A stretch of DNA of 64,000 nucleotides from Absidia repens (taxonomy: Eukaryota > Mucoromycota > Mucoromycetes > Mucorales > Cunninghamellaceae): NCBI GenBank assembly GCA_002105175.1, contig MCGE01000001.1:1922001-1986000 (forward strand), in the 5' to 3' direction. Positions 43,871 through 57,545 of this stretch are shown here, in pieces. Both the position numbers and the translations under genes were made by a program. The notes below the pieces were generated by a model. The model searched no databases. It was not told where the DNA came from and worked only from the letters and a program-made list of their open reading frames with translations. Each line of letters starts with the position of its first letter. The stretch's first letter is position 1.

Positions 43871-46412
43871 AATGCCTGTGCATGTCGGAAAAAAAAAAGA
43901 TTTCGTTTGAGGCAACATCGATCAACTTTCATGTTTAGCACACTGTCTACTCTACTGTACTGTACATTACTGCACTGATTTTTGAATATAGGGGTGAGAT
44001 GAATTTGTTATATGGTTTTAAAAATTGTCGTAGTGGAATGCAATGAAAAAAGGCACTTCAAATGTTCAAGGCTTTTTTCAAAAGAAAAACCGTGCTTTTT
44101 TATTTTAATATCTGGGATGATCGCTACGATCTCCTATGACATTCGCACTACTGTATTTGTGTGTATAACCTTTTTTTGTTTGTTTTTTGTGCATAACCCT
44201 TCGTCTTAAGGTTCCAGGGTAGGTCCAGACGCTTATTAATTTTAAGAATTAAGGGTCAGCATGCCCCGCCCAAATATTGTCCCATTTCGCCCAAATATAC
44301 CTCCTTAAAAAATAGTTGTGCATACTATTTTGGATTAGTTTTTTAACCCGTTCTTGAAAACCTCATATCGAGCATTACTTCCATGCCTTATTCTACTTTA
44401 TAAGATATCATAGCGCAGGTGCTTTCAGTTCCCATAGAAGTCATCGGCCAGATGGATGCCTTCCAAAAGAATTCAATCCGGACTTCACCCCGAAATCTCA
44501 ACCCCCCTGGATTTCAAAGTTTCGCCCAAAAATACCTCGAGCGCATCCTATCATGATTTGATTTGTCCCTATTTTTTTTCCGAGATTTTTAGCATCGACC
44601 TTGAATAAACAATACACAAGTATTTTTTTATTTTTAAGAGTTTGAGTTCTTGATTTATATAAAGTTCTCCACGTACATATCAAGTCATAATGGTCTGATG
44701 TCTCCTCTGCTTGGCCAAGTTGTTTTGGAAATTTATATTTCAAACGCCGCAAGGAAAAAAATGGAGATGGCTTGTGCATACCGAATTATGATGACGATGA
44801 CAGTAAACAATAAAACTTTCAATGTATTATACTCAATATAAAATTTAACTATAAACTCTCATAGGACTTATTAAGTTTTCTTTTTAATAGAAAACATTGG
44901 TCCATTATATGTCATATGTAAAGTACCGACATTGGACAGAAAATTTAAAAGTGTTTATTTTTATTATGCTGTACATCCGAATGATCTACAGTTCATTAAC
45001 ACATACATATATATATATATATATACACTGTTGATTATGATACTATAGCTATATAGATGTGATCTCCGTTTTGCGCCCCTCTTCATTTTATTTCTTGACT
45101 GAGCGTAATCGGATTGTTTCTCCAACTCACCCCTTATTGCCAGCTATTACCGCGATGTCGTGTTACGGGCTTTATTTGTTTTGTATCTAATTCAATCGTT
45201 TATTTTATTATAATAGGCACTATACTGATTATAGAAAGAAGCAATACAAAGATTTACAGTGTGTGTGTGTGTGTGTGTGTGCAAAAAAAAAAAAAAAGCG
45301 GATGTATTTCATACCCCGACACAAAATGAAGAGTAGAGTGACAATGAACCATGCTTTTATTCATAAAAGAAAAGCTTATTTTCACTTTATAGAAGAGATA
45401 ACAAGTGTCTATTCAATCATCTTCTATACATAAGGATAATTTTTCATTAAAGAAATAAACTGTCAGTAAAGAAAAAGGATGAATCAAGAATTCAGGGGTA
45501 ATAAACCTTAATTCTCCTAAAAGCTCCAAGCAGGAGACCGCAAAAAAAAAAAGAGAGAATCTATCATGTTGACGCACAGATTCTTGTTCGAAAGCGATAA
45601 AGTAGCATTGAGTGCTGACTTTTTTTTTTTTTTTTGCATTGTAGTAAAACATAGCTATACTAAGAGTGATACAATACCCACGTGGTAATAATCTAAGCCA
45701 ATCTTTAATGGTAATAAGGTCACTTAAATCGTAATTTAGACGACACTCATCACTCTAACTGCATTATATCACAGATACTGAAATGAATATGATTTTAGTA
45801 CAATATTGGGACAACAGCAACAACAACAACAACAAAAACGAAGACTTATTCAAACGTATGACTAATAAACATGGTTTGGGTAGTAAAATATGTAAAACGA
45901 CCTTTTTATTTTTATTTTTGGATGACCATAAGCATGCGTGCCACATTTTATTTTTTTTGAAAAACACATCCCTTCTTTCTGTGTTCTCCTGTGTGCGGAC
46001 AGTGAAAAATGTTTCTGGTTTTGAGAGTGAAAATAATGCTTGAATGTTTTTCAATTCCCCCATTCGCTCGGCCATGATACCCACAACCCCCTTTTTTCAA
46101 CTCCCAAGTAAGGTCTTCGGTCGAGCGAAAAAGAAGGCGTTTTCCTTCTCGTTATGAAAATGCCACGCTTCTATTTCTCTCATGTTGCCATTCGGGGAGG
46201 AGGAGGGATGAAATAGTGGTGGGACCCAAGAATAGAAAATAGATATCGATGCCTCCTTATAATATGGGCTATTTTCATTTATCCGAAAATTCATCCATAA
46301 AAAGAACTTGCATTTTTCTTTATTTTTTCCCTCTTCTTTCTTTATCTTTTTTTCTTTTCTCTTTTTCCTTTTTTCCCTTCTTCTTCTTTACTGTTGTTCT
46401 TTTACATATTCA
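43871..46412. other. Gene-poor region
   Basis: Nothing coding is convincing. It holds a (GT)n tract (45258-45281), a (TA)n tract (about 45005-45025), a block near 45129-45170 that resembles the 3' flank of the MFS gene, and a pyrimidine-rich leader (46300-46400) directly before the WOPR gene. AATAAA-type signals occur on both strands. Confidence 0.5.
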
Positions 46413-47522
46413 ATGTCTTTTATCGAAACCTTTTATGGATATATTGAAACGACCACGGACACTTTATTGGTGTTTGAAGCTTGTCGTCGTGGAATACTTC
46501 CAAAAATCACAAGACGTTTGCAAGAAAAAGAGCGTGGTTTAATTCGTTCAGGAACGGTTCTTGTCTTTGATGAACGGGAATCAGGTACTGTATTGGCAGC
46601 GGACTTCGAAATATAACCCGTTATGTGCACTCAACTTTTTTTTTTTTACATTTTTTTCTTTTCATATCAAATGACATAATACAGGCATTAAACGCTGGAC
46701 GGATGGATTAGTATGGAGCCCTTCAAGAATACTTGGAAACTTTTTGGTGTACCGTGAACTGAATGGACGGAACAACACACTAATTGCAAAGCGGAACGAC
46801 ACTGCAGATCGCGAAGTATATGATCCTTCTTATCAACGGCAACAAAATCAATACCCTTATAACTTCAATCAACAACATCAACAAGAATCTCTTGATCAAG
46901 CCACTCGGTACCGCGAACGCGCTTTGGTTGGTTCTTTGACAACTTCCTATAGTTTCAAGCCCAGTGGACTCATCAAGAAAACTATGAGCATTGTCGTCAA
47001 TGGAAGCCATCTTCATTTGATCAGCTATTATAATAAGAACGATGTCCTCAACAACACTCTACCTACACCCTCAACTGTCCCTCAGCTAGCTCACTTGCAT
47101 ATCTCTGCTGATATGATCCAGCGCCAAAGCTTTCGGGTATCTCCACTGCTGGAATCCTCAATGACCCAGTTATATCCTACTGATGCTTTCACTGATACTC
47201 CAACTCGGGATTTCCACCACGTAAAGTCGCTGCCATCTCCAACCTCTTCCCCCTGTGCTACTTCTCCGAACAATATGGTGAACTGTAGGTCTATTTTTTA
47301 ATTTTTTTTTTTTTTTTTTTACTTTATGCTTGCTAACACACAGACGCATCTTTTTTGCCTTTCCATCTTAGATATGCCAGTAACTGTTGGGCAACGTCGG
47401 CGCCGTTCTTCGTCCCCAAACTCTATGAATATGATGCCGTCCAGGAAAGTGTCGAGAATTTTCACCGATGTATCATCTCTACAATCATCAACTTCCTCCT
47501 TATCAAGTCCTCATGAACAGCA

Positions 47523-47554
<32 letters not shown>

Positions 47555-48207
47555 AACAGCATGTATATGGTGGGACTTCCAATGCTACTACAGATTATTT
47601 GATATATGGAACAAATGCATCATCAGATACCTACCAAATACCAACACATCAGCAAGATTTGAAAGCAAGGACATCGTTTTTACCCACAATTGAAACCAAC
47701 AACAGTATGCCAGCGACTCATCCTACTATTATGCAAGGTGGCATAGCAAATGTGGAATATCATCAGGCACCGCCGTCACCCAAATCCAACCCTGACATAG
47801 GACAGCAACAACAGCATCCTAATCAATATCATCAATATCAGCAACAGCAACATCAACCTTCTGAACATCCACTGGATACCTCCTTGCCTTATTTCACACC
47901 TTCTACACTGCCAATTCGACATTCTGATCATCACTATCAAGAGCAGCAACAGCAACAACAACAACAAAGACATCGCCAACAAGCACAAAAACATCATCCT
48001 TCGCCTCCGCTCCTACCACCACCATCGACACCATCCACTGCGACAACAACATCTTCTTCATCTTCATCCAATTATATGACCAATTCCCCGTCTCCATCAC
48101 CACCTGCTTTGGACCGTCAACTGTATCACCCATCTGTCCGCCATGTGTCTATGACCCACCCAACTACTAATATGTATCCATCATCCTCGTTTACTACTCC
48201 ATTTTGA
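46413..48207 (+). CDS. WOPR-family transcription factor (Gti1/Pac2)
   Basis: Three exons (46413-46584, 46685-47284, 47372-48207) give 535 aa. The WOPR domain starts at residue 3. Its first half reads ETFYGYIETTTDTLLVFEAC, RRGILPKITRRLQEKERG and SGTVLVFDERESGIKRWTDG, then WSPSRILGNFLVYREL; the second half begins near SSYSFKPSG-like residues (TTSYSFKPSGLIKKT). The rest is disordered, with a CAG-coded polyQ (about 47516-47560), further Q-runs and Ser/Pro-rich ends. Known: WOPR proteins such as Gti1, Pac2 and Wor1 bind DNA and act as switches for morphology, sexual development or metabolism. It is not possible to say which branch. The gene faces 14-3-3 head on, with about 0.9 kb of shared 3' DNA. 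Confidence 0.93.
47516..47563 (+). repeat. CAG/CAA polyglutamine repeat in the WOPR gene
   Basis: Sixteen consecutive Gln codons, CAG followed by CAA, ending in CATGTA. Length variation would alter only the disordered tail. Confidence 0.9.
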
Positions 48208-49147
48208 TTTTTCTTTTATGACCCTTTTTTATCCTCTTACTTATAGTTATATCCCACTACACATTTAGTTTATACTATTCCATTACACAACTTTATTTTG
48301 ATACACATGCACACATTATACAATTTTTATTTTTATTATTATTATTATTATTATCATTTACACAATATTCATACAAAGTGAAATATATAGCCCTCTCTCT
48401 CTCTTTATCTCTCCCAACATACATAGTACAAATACATCATGTTATAGCTTATCTAATAGTGTTAATGTCTTTTATTGAATAAATAAAAATGATCCAATTA
48501 TTATGGTGCAATATATATTATTTGATTTGCTTTTTTTGGGAGGGGGCCGAAAGTGTTTGTGGGGGGGGGGGAATGATGGGAAAGGGAAAGTGTCCAAGTG
48601 GAAAAAAAAAGGCTGTGTGTGTAAAAATTAAGACGGTGGGGGTATGATAGTATGTGGAATCCAAGTGGATGGTACCGAAAATAAAAGGTGTGGTCAATGG
48701 AATCTTTGAAAGGTGGCAGGGGATCCGGACAAATGGATTAAAAATAAAAATAAATAAATAGGGAGGAGGATGCATAATTGTTGGTACTTAAGGAGTCCAA
48801 GAAAAAAATATCATCAGAGCTAGGGGAAGGGGTCGGGGGATGCGGGAAATATGATCCCTAAAAAATCTTGTTCCGAAGATTAAAAACAATGACATTGGGA
48901 AGACACATTAAAACATAAACATTAGCATATATATATGTATATATATTTATATATATATAAAGACTTTATTATTTTATTTTCAAACTAGAGCAATAATAAT
49001 AATAAAAATAATAGAGAGTAAAAAAAAGGGGCGAGTGGGTGAGTGTTCAGGGGAAGAGGAGGGGAAGAGTCAAGGTGATGGCAAAGATGTGGTCGATAAA
49101 AACTAAAATAAAGGGGATGGATATTTGAATGTCTTGGTAGATTTGGA
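48208..49147. other. Shared 3' region of convergent genes
   Basis: Plus-strand AATAAA lies near 48477-48490 and minus-strand signals near 48960-48985. ATT repeats (48327-48355) and a G-run (48560-48572) occur. No gene is visible. Confidence 0.5.
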
Positions 49148-50684
49148 TTACTTGGATTCTTCAGCATCTTCGGCGGCCTTGGGTTCTTCAGCCTTTTCAG
49201 CTTCTAGAGTAGTTAATGGATAAAGGAAATCAATGATTTGTCTATTTTTTTCCTCCGTGCACTACATACACCTCATTTTTCTATCACTTTTTTTTCTCGT
49301 TTCTCTTACCTTCTTGAAGATCAGAGGTCCAGAGGGTCAAGTTATCTCTCAGCAGTTGCATGATCAAAGTTGAGTCCTTGTAAGATTCTTCAGATAGGGT
49401 ATCCAATTCAGCAATAGCATCATCAAAGGCTTGCTTGGCCAAGTGACAGGCACGGTCGGGAGAGTTCAAGATTTCGTAGTAGAATACAGAGAAGTTCAAA
49501 GCAAGACCGAGGCGGATAGGATGGGTGGGGGCCAATTCAGTTTGAGCCACATCAGTAGCACCCTTGTAGGCTTCGTGGGCTTCAGTGGCAGAGTCCTTGC
49601 GGGCTTCACCGGTCAAGAATTCAGCGAGATAACGATGATAGTCACCCTTCCTATAAATGTTAAAAAAATTGATTGTAAGTATTCAGTATATGTATGATCC
49701 TAATCCTCATCCCTTTTTCTTTCTACAACATACATCTTATAGTAAAAGACCTTTGATTCACCACCTTGAGCATTAGGAATAAGATTGTCAGTCAATACAT
49801 TCAAAATATCGTTGCACACATCTTGGAGTTCAGCTTCAATCTTTTGGCGGTAAGACTTGATCTTTTCAACTTGACTGGTGTTGCCCTTGGTTTCTTCCTT
49901 TTGTTCAATAGAGGACACAATTCTCCAGGAGGCACGACGAGCACCAATCACATTTTTGAAGGCAACGGACAAGAGATTGCGTTCTTCCACACTTAATTCA
50001 ACACCCAACTGTAATCGTAAGATAAACATAATGATTGTTAGTAATTATTAGTGTACTTTTAGTATGCTATCAAGTATACCTTGGCGACTTCCTTGGTGAA
50101 GGAGACCATTTCTATGAAGAAAAATAACATACATCAAGGAACAGTATTAGTAAAACTACTCCATTTATCCTTGCCAGCCTATTTTTGTTCTTCCACTAAA
50201 CCAGATAACCATGATAGCTTTGTATTCTCTTACCATCATAACGTTCAGCTTGTTCGGCAAGTTTTGCCATGTATACATTGTTTTCGCGTTCCTAGTTGCA
50301 AAATAAGAGGAAGCAAAGGCAAACCTAATTAGTATTCTATAATAACGTAGTGTAAAAACATGAAAGTTGGCGTCTTCTATCACATTAAGATGATAAAAGA
50401 GGCGTGCAAATGGCAACAATGACCGTTTGTCCAGACAGTCGGTTTGATTTTGTGTATGTTGAATATACATAACTCATCCTTTCTTTCCCATACTGTACAT
50501 AACAAAAAAAATTTTGATTATAGCACAAGATGAAAAATAAAGAAAGGGGAGATTGGATACATAAACAACTACAGTATCAACCAGCCTCTGGAGCCCAATC
50601 AATGATAACCATCATGAGCACACCAGTCCACTCTCTTTCACAAAAAATAAAAATAAAGAAAATATAGGTACTTACAGTTGACAT
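49148..50684 (-). CDS. 14-3-3 protein
   Basis: Six exons (50676-50684, 50234-50291, 50080-50111, 49734-50008, 49310-49650, 49148-49203) give 256 aa. Seen: [16 protein letters not shown], the basic-groove helices [34 protein letters not shown], and the signature [14 protein letters not shown] with DNLTLWTSD near the end. The acidic tail is [13 protein letters not shown]. Known: dimeric adaptors that bind phosphoserine/threonine peptides and control signalling, trafficking and cell cycle. The first exon holds just ATG TCA ACT before a 384-base intron, so a search for a start near the second exon would miss the true N-terminus. Confidence 0.97.
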
Positions 50685-51339
50685 AGTATGATTTGTTATT
50701 CGACGAAAGAGGAGGGGTAATGTAAAAAAGTAAAGGTTGTCAAAAAAAAAGAAAAAGAAAAAGAAAGAGAAAGAACGAGATGGAAAAAAAATTTGTTCGC
50801 CCTTGTCGGAGTTCATCGACGTACAGCTTGCACACAGAGAGGACTGTATTCGATAAAAAAAAAAAGGTTCTCCCCTGGGAACCAACCAATGAAGGCCGTC
50901 CAATACCCGTAACCAAAAAATTGGCCCTAATCTAGGTACCAAAAATCGAGACCATTGTTCCTCCCTCTTTTTCCCTATTTCCCTGATGGTATAAATCATC
51001 CAATACATTCTTCCCATGACATCATTTTGCCCATCTGAACAGCTGGTAGTAATGACAGCGGAGGTTCAACGATCATCATATAATTTTTAAAAATCAGGTC
51101 ATCCTAAGGTTACACTATTAATTCAATACACATACCACAAACGTCCTTATCACAGTCATGTCATCCCGCTAAATAAATACATTATATTCAGTAAAAAAAA
51201 GTTTATTTGTATAATATATAAAATAGATAAAAAAAAGTATAAATAAGAGGGACAATAATTTACAAAACAGTATATATAAAGGGGAGGAAGAAGTGATATA
51301 TAGATAAGGTGAGGTGTATAATATATAGTGTGATCTATT
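50685..51339. other. Promoter of 14-3-3 and 3' flank of the OPT gene
   Basis: Pyrimidine/A-rich leader to the left of 50880, and minus-strand AATAAA-like sites near 51200-51240. A GC-richer patch at about 50866-50950 looks like promoter DNA. No gene is visible. Confidence 0.5.
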
Positions 51340-51887
51340 CTAAAAATGGGGGACGTTACATGCGTGCATAACCATATTTACCAAAGCGAATGTGCCTTCA
51401 CCCAAGACAAACCCTGACCCAATTATGATTATCAACACCTTTCCGACCTTGTATCGATACACTGGGTCCAGCCACCAGGTGCCTGCGTCTTCGGGATCTT
51501 CTTCTTGGGCCTTGTCGCAATATTGGTGCCAATAATAAGTCATCAATCCACCAATCACACGTGCCAAGGTAAAACTGGGAGGATTATACATCCCAATGGA
51601 GAACGCCATGCCTTGAGGGAGGTATTTTCGCCAACCAGAAGATCGTTGAGCGCTTGTACTTGTTTCCTGGATGATCACTATACAGCCAAAAAGGATAGCA
51701 AAACCAATCACAAATTCAGTGACATGAGGCGGTAAGGGCTGGCCGTTCACAAGTCTTGACATATCCAACCATACTTGTGCTGTGGGAACTGGAAATTCAG
51801 GTCCAGGAATTGTATACACTGTTCGATAGAGAATATAGGCACCTAAAATCGTTGATTCGAATATGTTAAGATACTTATGAAGTCTTT

Positions 51888-51932
<45 letters not shown>

Positions 51933-54332
51933 TGAGGCAACGAAGACGCTAAAGAGCGATCCAATCAGCTGACCATAAAACTGAGCTTTAGGGGATGCAC
52001 GGAGAAGATGACCAGTTTTGAGATCTATAATACAAAAGAAAAGTTAATCAACTTTATCCGTTCATTATTTCCGACACTTTGTATCTTTATTTTTGTAGAA
52101 CGCATTATTACCTTGCATTAAATCACCAGCTTGTTGAGCTCCGGCCTCGGCAATCCCACCTGCTATCAGATTGGCAGCAATTCCACCGGGAAGAAGAAAT
52201 GCAAACACAACTTGGCTAATTTTTCCAATACCACTGACAGGATTCAGATCTGTTTCACCCAGAGCACGAACAGCGAGTACACTAAGTAACATCGCCAACA
52301 TCACCGCCAACAACGTTAGAGATATCGGTAAGATATCAGCACCGAACACATGACGAACCAAAACAATACAGAGTATAGTTGAAGCAATCAATCCAAAAAT
52401 AGTGACAGAGTTTGATACTTGTTGATCAGCTGGCGCATCTTCGTATTCGTCTTCCGCTTCCCTTTGACACACAGTTTCAACGTCATCGTCCTGTTGATCC
52501 ATCAATACCACATCGTCGTCAAAAGTAGCCTTGGATTTTGATTTAGAGATTGACTTGATAAAGGTGCGAATGGTCACAATTGCCAACGAGAGTAACGATT
52601 CCGAAATCATAACACCTAGTGAAACCCATAATATCCATCTATTTTAAAAATAAAAACCTTGATTAGTACCAACTTCTTTTTTGACTTAATTGGGACTCGC
52701 CGTCGTCATCTTACCCTTTTGATCCAGTTTTCCAGTCATCAACAGGTCCTGTAGCCCAACCGGAATAATATGCCATAGGTGATAACACGCCCCACCCTAC
52801 AATACACCCCAAAAGCATTGACAGGGTGGTAGGAAGACCCTAGAGTTCAAGAAAAAAAGAAAAACAGTCAGAAACATTAACTCTCATCACTTGATTAATT
52901 TTTTTTTGCCTTACCATAATAATACCTTGACCAACATAGCTGAGACTTGGTGCGAAATACCAATCCCAGGCACGAAAATCCACTAGGTTGAAGCATAGCC
53001 AGTTGAAGATTGGAAGATTGGAGATAATAGGGAAAAAGTATGTCAAGAGGGTATACACAGAAGACAAGGAAAAAGACACCAATAACGCCTTGAGTTTCAG
53101 ATGCCAAGAATCTTCAAAATCCACGTTTGTGTCGTCTTCGCCAGTGGTGATATCTTCTTCGCTTGTGCTGCCATAAGAGGATGATGCTGAAGAAGGTCGA
53201 TTTGCAGTTGACGAGACGGTGGTGAGAGCTGTGTCGACAGAGGGTGAATAGGAAGGTCTGAGTAATGGCTGTCGATCATTCTCGTCGTAGGCAGCATCTT
53301 GCTGATCATTTGTTGACGTAGTAAAAGCAGTAGCAGATGTCGATCGATTTCGGAATACTAATGATGTTGAAGGAGATGCTGATAGTGATGTACTTTTAGC
53401 AACGGTGGGATCAGGCTGTTGATGAAGCAAGCTAATCATTTGCGCGGTAGCGGTACCAGAGGGAAATCGCAACTTTTCACGAATAATGGTTTGTTTTCGG
53501 AGAGGTACAGCAAAAAAAACACCAAAGAAGGCAACCCCCAGAGACCATAACATCAGCTGCGGAAAAGATAAAATGATAGCGCCCTCCGGTTCATCGGACT
53601 TGCTTAATAATGCTAATGCGGGGATAACGCCAACAAAACCTAATAGTTGTCCACCCAAAATGAAAGAAAGGAATGTTAAGTGTTTTTCAGTAAGGCAAAT
53701 TAATTCACCACCCAATATATGCTTTTCAAAATAAATAAAAGGGTTACCTGCAGCAAGAGGCATTGTAGCTGTGGCAACTGCAACCGTTTGTAGTACCACA
53801 TTTTCGACGGGAGAGAACTTCACTTGAAGCATATGTTGGAATGGCTTGAAGAGTGCAAAACCAAGAAGAGAGGATTGAAGGGACATCATGGAAATCCAGC
53901 CAGTCTAATATAGTAGATAACAAATTTTGGGTATGTACCATGAAAGTCACTATTATGTAAAAATCGTTTTTATTATGGCATATTATTACCTGTAGTCCAA
54001 AGTACATATTCGAAAAGCACATGAGGGTACCAATAGCTAAGCCGACCAGCACCGCACGAAGCTGTGAATATTTAATCGTCAATACATACAAGTAACGAAA
54101 CCTTTATGCGCAGGATTCAAAAATATAAACAAAATGGGGTGTTTTTTTCTTACAGTGAAGTGCTGTTGTTCATTTGTAGATTGCTGCTGGCCCCTGATAG
54201 CAACATGATCTATGTACATAGTAATAAAAAGTTACAATGTTGTGAGTATTCAAAATGATAAAGAGTGTAACTATGCCTACCTTTTCCTTGACTTAATGGT
54301 GTGTACTTGCTCTTTTTTGTATTTGTAAGCAT
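51340..54332 (-). CDS. OPT-family oligopeptide/metal-chelate transporter
   Basis: Eight exons (54281-54332, 54154-54209, 53990-54061, 52915-53904, 52715-52839, 52112-52638, 51932-52024, 51340-51842) give 805 aa. Seen: LRAVLVGLAIGTLMCFSNMY at span 1, TGWISMMSLQSSLLGFALF, NVVLQTVAVATATMPLAAG, LRFPSGTATAQMISLLHQ, DLNPVSGIGKISQVVFAFLL and LKTGHLLRASPKAQFYGQLI. These are the landmarks of the YSL-like branch of the OPT family, with 14-16 spans. A Ser/Thr-rich cytosolic loop (about residues 230-320) is long and divergent. Known: fungal members of this branch are less studied than the peptide carriers and may move metal chelates or small peptides. The T-run in the intron before the last exon is about 38 bases. 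Confidence 0.92.
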
Positions 54333-54954
54333 GTCAGCCAAGAGGAGTTTTTTTTTCGAAAGGGGAAAAAAGAGGTAAGTATGCGGAAAACTCAGAACCG
54401 AAGTAAAAAAATAAAAAACAATTGAACCACCGCTGAGTCCCTAGCACGACATTTGTTTTGCTTTTGATTGGATGAAATAAATCCTGCCAAAATGTTAGCT
54501 TCATGGACTTGAAAGAGGAAAAAAAAGCCTTTTCTGAAAGGTGCAAGCAAACGTTAACAGTATTTTAATTTTCTAGATAGAAATTTGCATTTTAGCGTCA
54601 ACTAATGAACATCAATTATAACTTGCTGAAAAATCACGGGTAAGTCTAAAACCCATGTGTAGGCTGCTTTAGTAAGGGAAATGGGGTTTTAGAACTTCAC
54701 AATAGTTCAAGCAGCTATTTGTGGCAAAAATAATTTTGTGATATTGCGGCATAAACGTTGGCCTAAGTTTTTAAAGTGCAAAAGTGAGGTGGTAGGTTTT
54801 GAATATGAATTGACCACAGTATTAGTTTCGGTGTTTGAATATTGAATTTTGGCTTCATGGGATGGAGGGTGGCTTTTGGGATGAAATAAAACCACACAGC
54901 TATTTTTATTTCTCTCTGATTTTCATTTTCATTTTGTCTGTACAATTTGTCATA
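54333..54954. other. Divergent promoter region
   Basis: Lies between the OPT transporter (-) and uS10m (+). AT-rich, no gene. Either promoter may extend into it. Confidence 0.4.
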
Positions 54955-55710
54955 ATGCTGTCAACAGTAAGTGAATCAATCTTGGACAGAAAAGATAATA
55001 CCGCCCATAGTGCCATGTTCCCTAATACATATTTTATTGATAGCGTCGATTACTCCAAGTAGCCCCCAAACTTCAACATGCCAGCCACATCCGTTCCTTT
55101 GCGTAAGACAAAAGCAACAAAACACAACAACTAACAACATCACACAATATGTCTGCTGATACTAACCTATTTTTTCATTTATAGGTCTGTCACGAATACA
55201 AACAGCGTAAAGAATATCGAAGTACCGAATGCTGCTGAGACCGACGAGTGCCTTGAAGTCTTCGAAGGTAAGTGTTATTGTCACTAATATACATGAAACA
55301 TACTAACGCACCTAATAATATTTCTCTGCTTTATTATACTTATCAACCCGGTAGTATCCCAACGTATCCCTCCCACTCACAATATCACAGTATGCAACTT
55401 ACAATTTCGCGGTTATTTACCTCAACAATTGGATTTTTACGCTGATTTTGCTCGTCGTGCAGCCTTTCATATGGGTATGCCATGCTCTGGAACCGTTCCT
55501 TTACCAACACAAACATCAAGATGGACCGTCATCAAATCACCCTTTGTTCACAAAAAGTCTCAAGAAAATTTCGAACGTAAAACACACAAACGGTTGCTGC
55601 AAATCAAGGACACTCACCCTGACGTTGTGGATCGATGGTTACGGTATTTGACAATGAATGCGCCTTCTGGGATTGGTATGCGTGCTACACGATTTGAACA
55701 TGGCAAATAA
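54955..55710 (+). CDS. Mitochondrial ribosomal protein uS10m
   Basis: Four exons (54955-54966, 55044-55102, 55185-55267, 55355-55710) give 169 aa. The first exon is only ATG CTG TCA ACA; the second completes a basic targeting peptide (MLST, RRLLQVAPKLQHASHIRSF). The body carries the uS10 fold: NITVCNLQFRGYLPQQLDF, FARRAAFHMGMPCSGTVPLP, then VIKSPFVHKKSQENFERKTH, the hallmark of mitochondrial S10/Rsm10. Known: it sits in the head of the small mitoribosomal subunit near the decoding site. The short first exon gives a weak start context; the next in-frame ATG would delete the targeting signal. Confidence 0.93.
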
Positions 55711-56061
55711 TTTGACCGGATTCGCTTGACATGTCCTTTATTCTCATGGTGGCTTCTTCTTTGATGAAATGTCGAACACTCCTCCGTTATTAGTTTACTA
55801 TTAGTCTTATTGTTATCATTATTGCGATGTTTTGTACTTTATAGAATTAGAAATATTTATGTTTATACATTGTTTGGTTTGTCTCCAATAAAGATGATCT
55901 TATTTTTTTATATACATGGTGGCCACGTGAGCTATGCTTGCCTGAAAAGCTCTCACGATTTCTTTTTTAATCTCCTTTCTTTCTTTCTTTCTTCCTTTTT
56001 TTTTTTGTCTCTTCTTTATTCTTCAATTCTCTCATAAATTGAAGACAGCCGGTTTTATATC
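55711..56061. other. Spacer
   Basis: 3' flank of uS10m with CAATAAAG near 55887 and a pyrimidine-rich leader to the Gid1-like gene. No gene is visible. Confidence 0.5.
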
Positions 56062-57512
56062 ATGTCGGCGACAACTACATCCGCAGCCTGCGTGGATTCT
56101 ACCTCTAACTACCATACAGCGTTTCCTGCATTACAAACCATACCTTGGCCCAGCCCTTTTTCGCATTATCACCCATACTCAAAGAAACGGCATTCAATAC
56201 CCTCTTCAAGTTTCCAACACTCAATAAGTCCACCCAAACCTCCAGCTTATCTCAAACACACACAATATGCTGCGCTTGTCCGTGACCAATACCAATACCA
56301 AATTCAGAAACGCTACGACAATACCAAGAAATTGATGAATGATACCCAACAACCAGTGCTGCAGCAGCAACATATTCGAGCTGAACAACATACCCTGGTG
56401 AACAATGAAAGGTTGGAAAATTTGGATTTACGTCTTCCTTCGTTTTGGAACAGTGCTGACAAGTCGCGGTATCTCGATATCGACAAAAATGGTCTTGGAG
56501 CTAGTTACATCGGTAATTCAAAAAAATAAGGCAGAAACACAGCAGCATGCAAGCGTCGGCATACAGTCACTACAATCATTGTTATAGACCCTTACTCAAC
56601 CCCAGTTTCATTTTATTAGGTCCTGGTAAATCCGAAGATCACGCTGGGACTGTACGAGCCAATTTTCCGATGCGCAATCAATGTGGTGTCTACTACTTCG
56701 AAATGCATGTCAAATCAAAAGGGGATGATGGCTACATTGGAATTGGCTTTTGCAGTGCAAAAAACGAACTCAACCGTCTGCCTGGTAAGGCCAACTATCC
56801 ACGCATTTATATATTATCATAATTTAATCACCATAATCATTTTTTTAATAGGCTGGGATAAGTTATCTTATGGGTACCATGGCGATGATGGTCACTCATT
56901 CGAAGGCTCTGGTATTGGCAAAAAGTACGGCCCTCAATTCAAAACAGGTGATGTGATTGGCTGTGGTGTGAACTTCGCAAACAAAACCGCGTTTTATACG
57001 AAGAATGGAACCTTCTTGGGGATTGCCTTTCAAAATTTGGACCTTTCTCTTCCAATGTTTCCTTGTGTGGGCATGCGTACTGCTGGTGAATATATCACAA
57101 TCAACTTTGGTCAAGAAACTTTTGTGTATGACATCGTACAATACATACAGGTAATGATGCAATTCGGGGATAAAACTATTTTTGTTCTTGTTTATTTACA
57201 TGCACAAGACTCATCCATTGTCCTCTTTGATTTTTTTAGGAGCAAAAATTGACATTATGGAATGGTATTGCAGCGTATTCTGTACCTACCAGACCTGCTA
57301 CGCTCCCCAAAGTAGAACCCGTTACCAAAACCTGTGACAACATAAACCAATCGGTGAATCAATTGATATTGTCCTACATGGTCCATCACGGCTACTCTGG
57401 CTCTGCACAAGCTTTGCTTAACGATTCGAATTACCTCATGGATATGCCTTCTCAAAAGCATTCCTATGTTAGGTCTGAAATGGATGATGACCTTCAACGA
57501 CGTTTAGGTATC

Positions 57513-57545
<33 letters not shown>

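Noticed and set aside
47776..48133. Minus-strand frames opposite the WOPR C-terminus
   Set aside because: Translations of CAG/CAA repeats read backwards.
50292..50675. Intronic snoRNA in the long first intron of 14-3-3
   Set aside because: A GATGATA is present but no matching box D or terminal stem was found.
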